Below are positions 1 through 10,219 of a stretch of DNA of 64,000 nucleotides, piece by piece. Numbering within the stretch: the stretch's first letter is position 1; every line of letters starts with the position of its first letter. The notes below the pieces were generated by a model. That model was given only the letters and a program-made list of their open reading frames with translations. It searched no databases and had not been told where the DNA came from. Source of the stretch: Cunninghamia lanceolata (lineage: Eukaryota; Streptophyta; Pinopsida; Cupressales; Cupressaceae); contig BSBN01000354.1 of NCBI GenBank assembly GCA_027924645.1, positions 10,062,001 through 10,126,000 of the forward strand. The letters run 5' to 3'. Position numbers and translations under genes: made by a program.

Positions 1-81
1 CACTTTTTTTATTTTTTTGTTTTGTTTTTAATCACTTTTTGCAATTTTTTTTTGTTATTTTTGACTCCCTTGCATTGGGGT

Positions 82-1249
82 TTAGGTATAGAACTTGCGA
101 AGATGCATGCTGTTGATAGGGTCATCAAATAGTTCACCTTCAGATGTAGCCAATTGATATGCCCCTGACCCATAAGCTGTAATGATGACATAGGGACCTA
201 GCCAGTTGGGTTCAAACTTGCCTTTCTTTTCTGGGATTTTCTCTGAGGACTAGATCACCAACTTGGAATACTTGGGGCCTGACCCTGTGGTTGTAACTTC
301 TGAACATCCGTTGTTGGTAAGCTTTTAGGTGGTTAAAGGCATGTTGCCTTCTCTCTTCGAGTAGCTCTAATTCTTGGAGTTAGGACACTCTGTACTCTTC
401 ATCAGATATGAGACCTTTTAAAGAAACTCACAAGGATGGGATCTTGACTTCAATGGGAAAGATAGCTTTGGATCCATAGACTAGGGAGTATGGTGTTGCA
501 CCTATGGGTGTGCGGATGCTTGTGCAATAGGCCCACAATGCAGGATTTAATTAGATATGCCAATCACGGCTAGCATCATTGATAGTTTTCTTCAGGATTT
601 TTAAAATGGTTTTATTTGATGTCTCCGCTTGGCCATTATCTTGGGGGTAATAGGGAGTAGAAAAGTGGTGCCAGATATGGAATTTGTCACAAAGTTCCCT
701 GACATCTTGATTTTTGAAAGGTGATCCATTATCCGTGATAATGGACAAAGGGATACCATAGCGACAAATGATATAGTTCAAGATAAAGGAGGCAATCTGC
801 TTGCCTGTGATATTGGCTAAGGGCACGACTTCAATCCACTTTGTGAAGTACTCAGTGGCAGTGATTATGAATTAATGGCCGCTGGATGAGGGAGGGTGAA
901 TCTTGCCCACTAAGTCAAGTCCCCACTAACAGAAAGGCCAAGGAGTCATTAATGGCTGCAGCTCCTGTGCTGGTGCATGTATCAGGTTCCCATAGATTTG
1001 GCACTTCTTGCACTTCTTTACAAAATGATAGGAATCTTGTTCCATGGTTGGCTAGTAGTATCCCATGCATATGAGTTTATTGGCTAGGGTAGGGCCACTA
1101 GAGTGGGTCCTGCATATACCATCGTGCACTTCGTTCAGGGTGGTTTGATATTCCTCACTATCGAGACATCTAAGGAGAGTACCATTGAGACCTCTGCGAT
1201 ATAGGGTATTGGCGACAATGGCATACCGGGATGCCTGACGGATGAAGGT
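82..1249 (-). pseudogene. Integrase of the Tat-type element
   Basis: A HHCC-type zinc-binding segment is readable near 1010-1140 (EVHDGICRTHSSG then CKKCQIYG). The catalytic core then reads LDLVG, ITATEYFTKWIEVVP, TDNGSPF near 735 and GQAETSNKTI, with the glutamate codon at 623-625. These supply the three DDE positions. A GPY/F-type motif, NWLGPYVI, lies near 200, and the frame closes LRKFYT-stop at 82-84. Several stops and at least one frame change near 230 interrupt it. No chromodomain is seen after the GPY motif. Positions 1-81 read as T-rich non-coding element sequence toward the missing 3' LTR. Confidence 0.9.
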
Positions 1250-2329
1250 TCATTTTTGGTTACTGGAGAGATCAGGTGGGAGGATATTCTCTTTAAGATA
1301 CACAAATATTTTTCCATAGAGGGGGTAATCAATTCCAACAATATGGAAAATGATATGGGATTCAGGGGTGTCATATGTAGGACAAGATGCTAGCTCTACC
1401 AAGAACTCATAATGTGATTGATTATTTGGAATATCGAGGAGAGATGCAATTGTTGCCATGGCATCTGTAGCTTTGTTCTTAATCCGTGGTATTTGCTCAA
1501 AAGAGATCTTGACAAAGTATTCTTTGAAGTCATCTACCATTCATTTGTAAGGGATTAATTTCTCATCTTTTGTTTGGTAGTCGTCATTTACTTGATTTAT
1601 GACCAGCTGTGAGTCACCATACACCTAAAGTTCTTGGATATTCCATTCAACTGCTAGCTTGATGCCAATGACTAGGGATTCATATTCCACCATGTTGTTA
1701 GTGCAGGGAAAGAATAATCTATATGATTTTGGAATGGTGTCACCACTAGGTGTGACCAACAAGATACCTGCTCTCGATCCATGCTGAGTATATGATCCAT
1801 CGAAATACATTTTCCAGGTTGTTGTGGTTATGTGAAAGATAGATTCATCTAGAAATTTGAAATTCAAAGGGCTATCATCTGTTAGAGGTGCATCTGCTAG
1901 TTGATCTGCAAGTACTTGGCCTTTTATTGCTTTCCTGTCTACATATTCGATGTTGAATTCACTGAGAAGCATGACCAATTTGGACAATCTACTTGTTAGG
2001 GCTGCTTTGTTGAGTAAGTACTTGAGTGGATCAATTTTTGCTACTAGTTTGACCGAATGTGACAAAATGTAATGTCTCCATTTTTGTGAGGTGAAGACTA
2101 CAGCTAGACATGCTCTTTCGATTGGCGTGTATTGCAGTTCATACCCAACAAGTGTTCGATTGATATAGTATATTGCTTGTTCTTTCCCTTCATAATTTTG
2201 TTGTGTGAGGAGAGCTCCCAGAGCTGTTGGTGTGGCCGAGATATACAGCAATAGAGGTTTACCCTAAATTGGTGGCATCAATACAGATGGTTTCATTAGG
2301 TATTCTTTTAACTGCTGAAATGCCTACTC
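1250..2329 (-). pseudogene. RNase H plus second, archaeal-type RNase H domain
   Basis: The first domain, about 1900-2260, is the usual gypsy RNase H next to RT, with ATPTALGALLTQ, YYINRTLVGYELQYTPIE and KIDPLKYLLNK. A second RNase H-like domain follows at about 1550-1810, with WKMYFDGSYTQHGSRAG and NNMVEYESLVIGIKLAVE. These correspond to the DG and E positions of archaeal-type RNase H. Its C-terminal part, ISFEQIPRIKNKATDAMA, lies near 1480. Two RNase H modules are a hallmark of the Tat lineage. A stop near 1624 separates the readable pieces. Confidence 0.88.
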
Positions 2330-3289
2330 ACATGAATCATTCCAATTGAAAGGGACATTCTTATGTAGGAGGTGGGAAAATGGGTGGCACTTGTCTGCCA
2401 ATTGAGAAATGAACCTTCTAATAGATTGTAGTTTTCCCTATAGGGACCTTAGCTGAGTGAGATTCTTAGGAGGCGGCATTTCCATGATGGCTTTCACTTT
2501 AGCTGGATCGACTTCGATTCCATTGGCGGACACTATGTATCCAAGTAGCTTACCTGACCAAACACGCACTTCTTCGGATTGAGGCGTACATTAAACTATT
2601 CCAGTCTTTTGAAGATTTTGTCCAGTACTACCAGGTACCCTTCTCTTGTGAGTGATTTTGCCAGGATGTCATCAACATAATCTTCCATTATAATGTGCAT
2701 CATGTCATGGAAGATTGTGGTCATAGCTCTCTGATATGTTGCATCGGCATTTTTCAAACCAAAAGGCATGACACACCAAAAATAGGTGCCCCATGGACAT
2801 GTGAATGTAGTCTTGTGTTGGTTTTTAGGTGCAATTTTTATTTGGTTGTATCCAAAAAAAACCATCCATCAGTGATAGCATGGTGTGCCCTGTTGTGAGA
2901 TCTACAATAATGTCAATGTTTGGCAGAGGAAAATAATCTTTCAGACAAGCTTTGTTCAGGTCCCTGAAGTCATTACATATTCAGACTTTGCCATCTGGTT
3001 TGGCAACTGGTACTATGTTTGAAATCCACTCAAGATAGTCTATTGGTCTGATGAATCTGACATCTAACAATTTCTTCAGCTCTTCTTTCACCATGAGGGC
3101 CACATGTGGGTGCATCTTTCTGAGTTTTTGCTTTACTGGATTAGCTCCTGGAGCTAAAGATAAGTGATGCATTATGAGATTCAGATCTAGCCCTGGCATG
3201 CCTGCATATGTCCAGGCAAAATTGATTTACTTTCTTTTGAAGAATTCAGTGAATGCTGACTTTTCTTGTGTGGTTAGGGACTGTACCAT
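2330..3289 (-). pseudogene. Reverse transcriptase of the Tat-type element, frameshifted
   Basis: The N-terminal part reads VKEELKKLLDVRFIRPIDY and VPVAKPDGKV (about 3000-3120), then DFRDLNKAC and FPLPNIDII. The palm follows with WGTYFWCVMPFGLKNADATYQ and the catalytic YVDD at 2668-2679, then LNPKKCVFG near 2570. Breaks seen: a stop just after PDGKV where an arginine (CGA to TGA) is expected, one extra base in a run of eight A on the plus strand near 2857, a stop before FNVRLNPKK, and a frame change near 2560. The RNA-dependent DNA polymerase is therefore not produced from this copy. Confidence 0.92.
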
Positions 3290-5471
3290 ATGAATCATTC
3301 TGGGACTATCACATGTGTTGACATTGATCGGTTCTGCAGTTCTATCAAGATTGAAGATCTTTCCTGATGTGTGAGATTGGATAGAGCATCAAGACTTCCA
3401 TCCTTCGGTGCCTCATAGAGGTTTTCACCGTTGGATATGTCTATATTATTACCTTTTTCATGATCTAACACTGCCACAGAGCGGCTTTCACCATTAGATC
3501 TTTCTTTCATTTTGACATTTTTGAGACTAAAAGGCTTGGCACTCTCTCCAAAATAGGCCTTGTCATTGAGTTCTATGGCATAGCCAGCTCTGTGGTGCCT
3601 TGCAGGTATATGATCTCTAAGCTCAAGATAGTCTATGATGGATTCATCATTCTAAAAGGTATCGAGCTCAGGGGTAGTGTCTTGTAAGTCCCAATCTATG
3701 AGTTCAAGGTGCAACAATGGTAAGGGATCATTGGGTTGTTCTGGTTTGATGGTATTGATGGTTAAGATAGAGGTGTTCTGGAGGTCATTATAAGCATGGA
3801 CGAAGTCTGTGATGGTACTCTCTATTAGTGGATCCATCAAGGGGGGTATCATTCTTTCCTCACGATTTTCACTATTGTTATTATGTGGGTCGGACTCTAG
3901 TGGTCTAGCCCTTGAACCCTGTCTCTCATTTGCATGGGTTAGGTCATACTCATGGACAACATCGATACCTTTTTCATCACAAGGTAGCTCTGAGAGATTA
4001 TCCCACTCATATTCATTGGAATTAGTCTCGCTCCCTAGTTGCAGTTGCTGAATTTGATCAACCAGATTACTAGCAGATGTTTCTGGTTGTTTGCCTTTAT
4101 TCTTATTTGTTCTGTTGGTTCTTGATGTGCCAGTGTAACCTAGCCCTGTAGTGTCTCGAGCTATCAAGGTATGAGGTTGTATGGGTTTAGTGATACCATC
4201 TTTTCTTGAACCGAGTGGACCATGTCCTTCATACCCCATTCTTTGTAGCATTTGGAATCCTTGACCATATTGTTCAGTTTGTATAGTGGTGTGATGGTCT
4301 TGTTGTGTTGATGAATTGCCTTCATCCTTGTATAACCATTGAAGGATATCCTTTTCATCGCTCTCATCTTCGAGGCTTCCCCATTTGATAAACGAACCTT
4401 TGGTAGTTTTTTCTACTTTAGATTTGCTCAGGGTAGGTCTTCCATATGATCTAGGAGATAGGGGGAGTTGTGCCAAACAGAGGGATTGGGATATTGTGTA
4501 CTCACCCAGGCCCTTATCTTTGAGTCTGAGGTCAGGTTGGGAAGCTTTTGATGTGGAAGGAAGTGAAGCAGGGTCAACATAGGATGAAGATGAAGCAGAG
4601 GCATGGTTGTTAGGAATCATCACTTCAGGTTTGGGATGAATGGAGTTACAATATTGAAATGGATTAGGGTCACCTTGGATGGTGATCTCTTGACCTTCAT
4701 AGGGAAATTTGATACACTGGTGGTATGTTGACGACATTACTTTTAGAGCATGTATCCATGGTCTTCCAAGAAGAATGTTATATGCTAGCTCCATATCAAG
4801 GACTTGGCAAACCACATCTTTTTCTATAGGTCCCACTCTGATTGGTAAAGTAACAGTTCCTTTGGAAGTTCTCTCCTCCTCATCATAGGCTTTGATAGTG
4901 ATTTTCTTTTTTGGATCTATAGCTTTCTCCGCAAACCCCAATGCAAGGATTAGCTTCAAGGTGCAAATATTTAAACCAGCTCCTCCATCGATTAGAACCC
5001 TTTTTATCTTGTGTTTGTGAATGAAGGCTTAGATATGAAGAGAGGCGTTATGAGGTTAGGTGATTGACATATCATCCTTTTTCATGAATGATAGGGAGTG
5101 AGGTGAGGTAATGTGACCTACCATGGTTTGAAACTATTCTTCGATGAGGTTCGTTGGAACAGAGGCTTCGGAAAGAGCTTTGTCAAGTATGGCCCTATAG
5201 GATGGGGATAGACACAGAAGTTTTAGGATGGAGATATGTGTAGGTGTCTTATGGAGTTGATCTAGGATACTATACTGATTAGTCGGAGGGGTAGTGGCTC
5301 CTCTAAGGGTGACTCTATTACTGCGGGTGGTAGCATTACAGTCTGACTCTTTGAATATAGTGATCATGTTGATGCGTGAATCGCTTTCCGAGATGTGGTT
5401 AACAACATAGTCAAAGGACACACTTGTGTAATTAGCGTTGTTAGTTCCACTGTTATTTTGGTTGGAAGACC
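3290..5471 (-). pseudogene. Protease and G-patch linker region of the Tat-type polyprotein
   Basis: An aspartic protease-like segment reads VLIDGGAGLNIC, with the active-site triplet DGG at 4981-4989 where the family usually has D-T/S-G or a close variant. The C-terminal protease motif ILLGRPWIHALK follows near 4760. Downstream, about 4135-4269, a G-patch-like segment reads GFQMLQRMGYEGHGPLG and continues to DGITKPI, matching the glycine and hydrophobic pattern of that RNA-binding fold. The rest is a low-complexity acidic linker ending in LELIDWD near 3690 and a conserved block toward RT. It stays in frame with gag, but stops occur near 5132, 5053, 5029 and 3651. The last replaces a probable glutamine before NDES. 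Confidence 0.85.
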
Positions 5472-6942
5472 CTCCCTACTCATAGTTGGGAAGAGGATCC
5501 TTGAATGCCCGATGATCATTATTAGAGGTATGTCCATTAAGCGACACTTTGTTTTGCTCTATTAAATCTTGCATAGTGTGCTTGAGTGCAATGCAATTGT
5601 TGGTTTTGTGCCCCCTGTTTCGGTGGTACTCACAGAAATCGTTGTTGTTCCACCAAGGAGGTTTGACTTTTGGCTCATATTCCCATGCTATTGGAAGTGT
5701 TATGATCTTACTTGTGATTAATTTCCGTAGGGCGGTTTCCAATAATTCACCCAAAGGTGTAAATTTTCTCCTAGGTTGGAAATTTGTAAACCGTGATTCA
5801 ATGTTTCTTATTTTGTTTTGCAGGGGGTTGTTTTACGGATTTGATAAGTTGAAGATAGGTTGTTTTGATGCCGCATTCTTGGCATCTACCACCCCATCGT
5901 TCACAATGTTTTTGTTTTTTGTCTAGAATCTTGGTTTATCTACATTAGTATTGGTACTAGGAGTGTCTTTATAGAGCTTTATTTGACTTTTGATGATTAA
6001 AGCCTTGTCGATGATTAGACCCATCTCAATGACCTTACTAAAGGAAGTAGGACATTGGACCTGTATTTGGTAGCTTAGGTCAGTTTGTAAGTTATGGACA
6101 AACATTTCCAACATTTGTTTCTCAGGCATTTGATGTGGGCACTTACTTGTCAACTATCTCCATCTTTGTAGGAAGGCGGCGAAAGATTCTCCACCTTTTT
6201 GCTTGGTGTTACAAAGGTCTAAGATTGAGGTGTCATGCTCAATATTATAGAAGTGTGTGACAAATTTGTCCACAAGTTCGTTAAACATTCTAATGCCGGG
6301 TGGTAGTCTAGAAAACCACTCCATGGCTTGTCCTCCTAAGCTTCTTGGAAACAGTCACATAAGATAAGTATCATTGTGGGCGACTTCGAGACATGCAGCG
6401 TTAAATTCCCTAATGTGGTCCCTTAGATCACCTTTTCCTTGATATTTATCAAATTTTGGCACCTCAAATTTAGAGGGGAAAGGTATCATGATTAAGGTCC
6501 TATCAAAAGGATATGGTGAAATATCCTCTAGGGAATAATGCTTAGTTGATGTTCCTATTTGCATGTCTGTGAATTGTTGTTGTAAATCTTGGATTTGTTG
6601 GGTCATTAAGCTTAAGGCATTTATAGAATCAATGGTTGCTTTGCTTTTGTCTATGGGTATTTCCTCTCGTGAGCTTCCCTCAGGGTTTGTTTCTTCCTCA
6701 GGTTCTTTTAGAGCTTCCACATCGAAATCCTTAGGAAGCTTGACTCCTAGGTATGCTAAGTGAAGAAAGAATTTAGTAGGGTCTTGAGCAAGTACCTTAT
6801 CCATTATGCGTTGAAACCTTCGGTCTTGCTGTGTTTGGAGAATTTCTTCTAGAGAAATTTCCTCATCACTGTCATGAGAGGATGGAATAGTTTTCTCAGC
6901 CATTTCAATCTGTTTTTGTTTTTGGGACCTCGTTAAGACCAT
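5472..6942 (-). pseudogene. gag: gag of the Tat-type element, interrupted by stops
   Basis: The likely start is the ATG at 6942, giving MVLTRSQKQK; this start suits retroelement gag better than the upstream TTG. An acidic N-terminal region is followed by the capsid-like core (FEVPKFDKYQGKGDLRDHI near 6430), then a conserved segment (MLEMFVHNLQTDLSYQI near 6100). A zinc-knuckle-like motif follows near 5620, CEYHRNRGHKTNNC, the form usual in plant Tat gag. All pieces share one frame, but stop codons near 6354, 6155, 5922, 5815 and 5475 interrupt it. Several look like CAA or CAG changed to TAA or TAG. In an intact element this protein would build the cytoplasmic particle that packages the RNA. 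Confidence 0.88.
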
Positions 6943-9171
6943 GCAAGGTGACTTGAGATGGGATGGAGTGAGTTTGAAAGATTTGAGCAAGAAGCGATGA
7001 ACGTGTCAAGATTTGAGTAAGGTTCTCCTTAGATCTAATTGGTGTCAAACAAGTTGGGTGTACAAAAACTATAGTCAAAGTAAGGATGATGGAAATCCAT
7101 TTACTTGATGTTAGACTAGTCTTGCACAAGCCACTAGTGGAGTTCCGAGAGAAAAGGATGATCAATCCTTGATAGTGGAGACTCACTAGGTTTGTTTGAG
7201 GTTTGATGCGATCAATAATAGCTTGGTTCTAACCTTGTTAGATTTTGGAAGAATTTTTGTGAAGTTTTGGATGATACAATGTGGAAAAAACAACTATGGT
7301 GTGGAAAAAGAATGAGATGGTTGACTTACACGATTTTAATCATATCTTGAGAAAACTGAGATAGGTTTGAAATGGTTTCTAGAAAAGTTGAAATTTTTTC
7401 TCCTAGAAAGTATGGAATAGCTCTCTGGATTGGATGCGCAACAAAGAGTGTAAAAGCGCTGTAGGTTGAAGCAAATGTGCAAATCTAGAAATTTTTAAAT
7501 GCGCAGCAACAGTGATCAAATGTTTTGTAAGTCTAAGTATATGCGCCGCAGGTTGCAGTAGATGTGTCGTTTTGGTTTTTAGTTTGGTTTTGTAGAGTTT
7601 TTGGCATGTTTTTCAAGAATTTTCTATTTTAGGTTAAAAACTTGGTCTTTTTGAATTCTGATATTCAATTATGGCAAAAGACACAGCAAGCGCATAGAAG
7701 TTTTCATGATTTTTATCTTTTATTATTTTTTTGCATTTTTAGACTTTTTGACACAAGAACAATTACAACCTAGGCTAGAAAGGACAATATTTGTTAAGTC
7801 CCCTAGCTGTGCATATTCAAAGCGTGTAGCTCCAGGATCTGGTAGCACTGGCTCTCCTCCATGGCACTCACTTCTCACGCATACCAGATCCGGGTTTCCT
7901 TAGGCTTGTACCCCCACCGAACCATAGGATTGTCCCTGCTACCTCTACTAAGAATCACATGAATCGGGGCCGCTTCAAAGGTTCCACGTTTTGCGCCAAC
8001 AAATAGGGGTTTTTGGTATACTAAACAAATGGCTAAGTAGTCAAGGCAACCGTTTGAGTGGTTACACGTGCAGCAGCACTACTCTCCATTATGGAGTCTC
8101 CCAACCTCCAAGGGTTATGCCTTGGAGGGTTTTGGGGGAGGTTGGCTATCGGTGTAACACAGCGGCACTCATTGCAGGAAGCTTTAGCCTCAAGCACAAT
8201 TTATTTAAAGTTGATTGGTAGGGCTTGGCTTTAGCTTATTACCACTTAGGGTCATTCCCACTTGGATAGGCGGGCATCCAAGGGCAGGCCCCTCTAAAGG
8301 TTATACACAAGGAATAACAAGTCTAGCATTCTGGTCACCCAGTAAAGGGGAGAGCATAAGCCTATTGTCATTCAACAGACATAGAAGACAGTGGTTAATC
8401 TAATCCTATTTAAAAGGAAAAAAACTAAATGTGTTATCTACTTGGGCACTCACACATTTGTTAACTTTGAAGTGGTTAAAGATAGCAATGGTTCATTCCG
8501 TTTGTGAGATAGCAATGTTCTAAACTAAGAAAGAGAGCAATAATGCAAAGATAGCAGTGATGCAAAGATAGCAGTGATTGTTCGTTACTATCCTCCTAGT
8601 TAAGGACTACGTGAGATTTGCATGCGTGCATTTTTTTTTTACTTTTTCCCCTAATTAATCTAAGATGAGTTAATTAGTGTAGCTAAATGATCTATCCAGC
8701 TCCTAATCCTGCAAAACAAACGTTAGCGTTAATCTGGAAACTACGAGAAATCCTAAAATCACAGTGAAAAATCAAATGCGTCGCTTAACAGTCTATATGC
8801 GCAGAAATAGAGACTGTAAGCACAGTTTTATAAATGCACGAAGACAGATGTCAAAAGCACAGGAAGGAGAGACAAATGCGCCAATTTTACAGATGCGTCG
8901 TAAAAAAATATGTAAGCGATGTGTCTGAGGGTGCATGTGCCAGAATATCGTAGGCGCCAGAACAGGAAGTATATGTGCCAGACCTTTGCATACTCTGGAA
9001 CAAGTTGTAGATGCACCGGATCAGAAGGTGTATGCGCCGGAAGTTTGCATGCATCGAAACAGGTTGTAGATGCACCTCGGGATCGATCAGATGCACCGAC
9101 TGAACCTGTTTGAAGCCTGTACAGAACCTGTCACTCAGAAACTCAAATTTTTGGTTAGATTAGGGGCAAGA
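6943..9171 (-). other. Long untranslated leader between primer site and gag
   Basis: About 2.2 kb separate the primer site from the first gag codon, and no recognisable protein is encoded there on either strand. Two stretches, about 7430-7570 and 8775-9100, carry a recurring degenerate word of the form ATGCGCC or ATGCACC every 20-40 bases. The part between them (about 7800-8420) is less AT-rich and contains no such word series. A leader this long is known in some Tat-lineage elements, a few of which carry an extra ORF there; none is visible here. Confidence 0.6.
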
Positions 9172-9189
9172 GCCCCACGGTGGGCACCA
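9172..9189 (-). other. Primer binding site region of the Tat-type element
   Basis: Four bases inside the LTR end, the minus strand reads TGGTGCCCACCGTGGGG. It starts with the TGG that pairs with a tRNA CCA tail. The stretch is also self-complementary (GCCCAC against GTGGGGC). I cannot assign the tRNA with certainty. Confidence 0.7.
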
Positions 9190-9193
9190 GAAA

Positions 9194-10219
9194 TGTGATG
9201 GGTAAAATGGGATAATCAAATTAATTATAAAAACCCAAAAACATCAATGGAATGTGCAGATAACAAAAGCTTTTTAGAATAAGAGTGATACTTACAACCT
9301 TTGTTACCTCACGATTTCCATTGTTCGCCTATTCCCGTTTGATCTTTCGTGATGAATACAACCTTCAGGAAGCTTGCTTCCTTGCTTTAATTCCTCAAGA
9401 TGGCAAAAGAGAAATGGCTTGGATACTTGTAGTGTTGAAGGTGAGCTTCAACACAACATGAAATGGATAATGAAGGATGTCATAGTGGGGGTGCCAATGG
9501 CGTGCTATGGATTCTGCAGCATAAGTTTACTTGAAAGCTTGATGATGTGAAATGGAAGGATATAGGGGTATTTATAGGATTGTGGGAGAGAGGATCAACG
9601 GTGTAGAAGAAATAAGAAGATCAATGGTAGAGGATGTTCAAGAGAACGTGCACGAATAGAAGAAGGACATGTGTCACTCAAAAAGATGCTTTGTTGAGTT
9701 AACTGCTTTCTTGATGAGGATGAGTTTTTATTTCTTAAATTAGAATATATTTTTCTAATTTAAGAGTTTTGTTGATAGCTTTAAATCAGTTAACTCAACT
9801 TTTGCTTTTGTATGACAAGAAGAATTTATTTTTAGAAGATTTTGAAGATTTGAAAGCAAAATTAAATAAATAAATTTATTTAATTATTTGCATATGATTT
9901 GGAAGAATAAATAAAATATTTAATTATATTTTATTTTTGGAGATTGAGATTTAATTTAAATAAATTTACATTTTATTTAAATTTGGAAGAATGGAATATT
10001 TAATTAAATAATTAAAATTATTTAATTATTTAGAAGAATAAAGTTGATATAGATGGAATTAATTAAATAAATGTAATTTATTAAATTAATAGGAGAAAAT
10101 GAATCAAATAAATAAATAAATTTAAAATTTATTGATAGAGGAATATTAAGATAAAATAAATAATTAAAATATTTATTTAGGTAGAGTCATGTCATTTTTA
10201 GGTGTATACACCTATCACA
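9194..10219 (-). repeat. 5' LTR of the Tat-type element
   Basis: In plus orientation the segment starts TGTGATGGG and ends CCTATCACA. These are inverted copies of each other with one mismatch and give the TG...CA ends expected of an LTR. The 1026-bp length is inferred from these ends, from the adjacent primer site on the left and from satellite sequence resuming at 10220. The part from about 9720 to 10200, which is the beginning of the LTR in element orientation, is strongly AT-rich with runs of AAATAAAT-like words. The partner LTR is outside the window, so the boundaries cannot be checked by comparing copies. Confidence 0.85.

Larger units (their letters stand above)
1..10219 (-). mobile_element. 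Decayed Ty3/gypsy LTR retrotransposon, Tat-type, left end outside window
   Basis: Read on the minus strand, the order is LTR, primer site, leader, gag, protease, RT, RNase H, second RNase H, integrase. This is the Ty3/gypsy order. The second, archaeal-type RNase H domain and the absence of a visible chromodomain point to the Tat/Ogre side of the family. From gag to about 3295 all readable segments share one frame and are broken only by stop codons. RT, RNase H and integrase need further frame changes, so the element cannot encode a working polyprotein. The right LTR end abuts satellite sequence at the word CCAAT, so the element inserted into the satellite. The matching 3' LTR and second target copy would lie left of position 1. 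Confidence 0.93.

Noticed and set aside
5549..5926. 125-codon plus-strand open frame.
   Set aside because: It is the antisense shadow of the gag zinc-knuckle region, which is clearly coding on the minus strand.
7706..8403. Plus-strand open frames of 62-76 codons in the Tat leader.
   Set aside because: They are antisense to the element, short and without similarity to known domains or to the extra ORF of some Tat elements.
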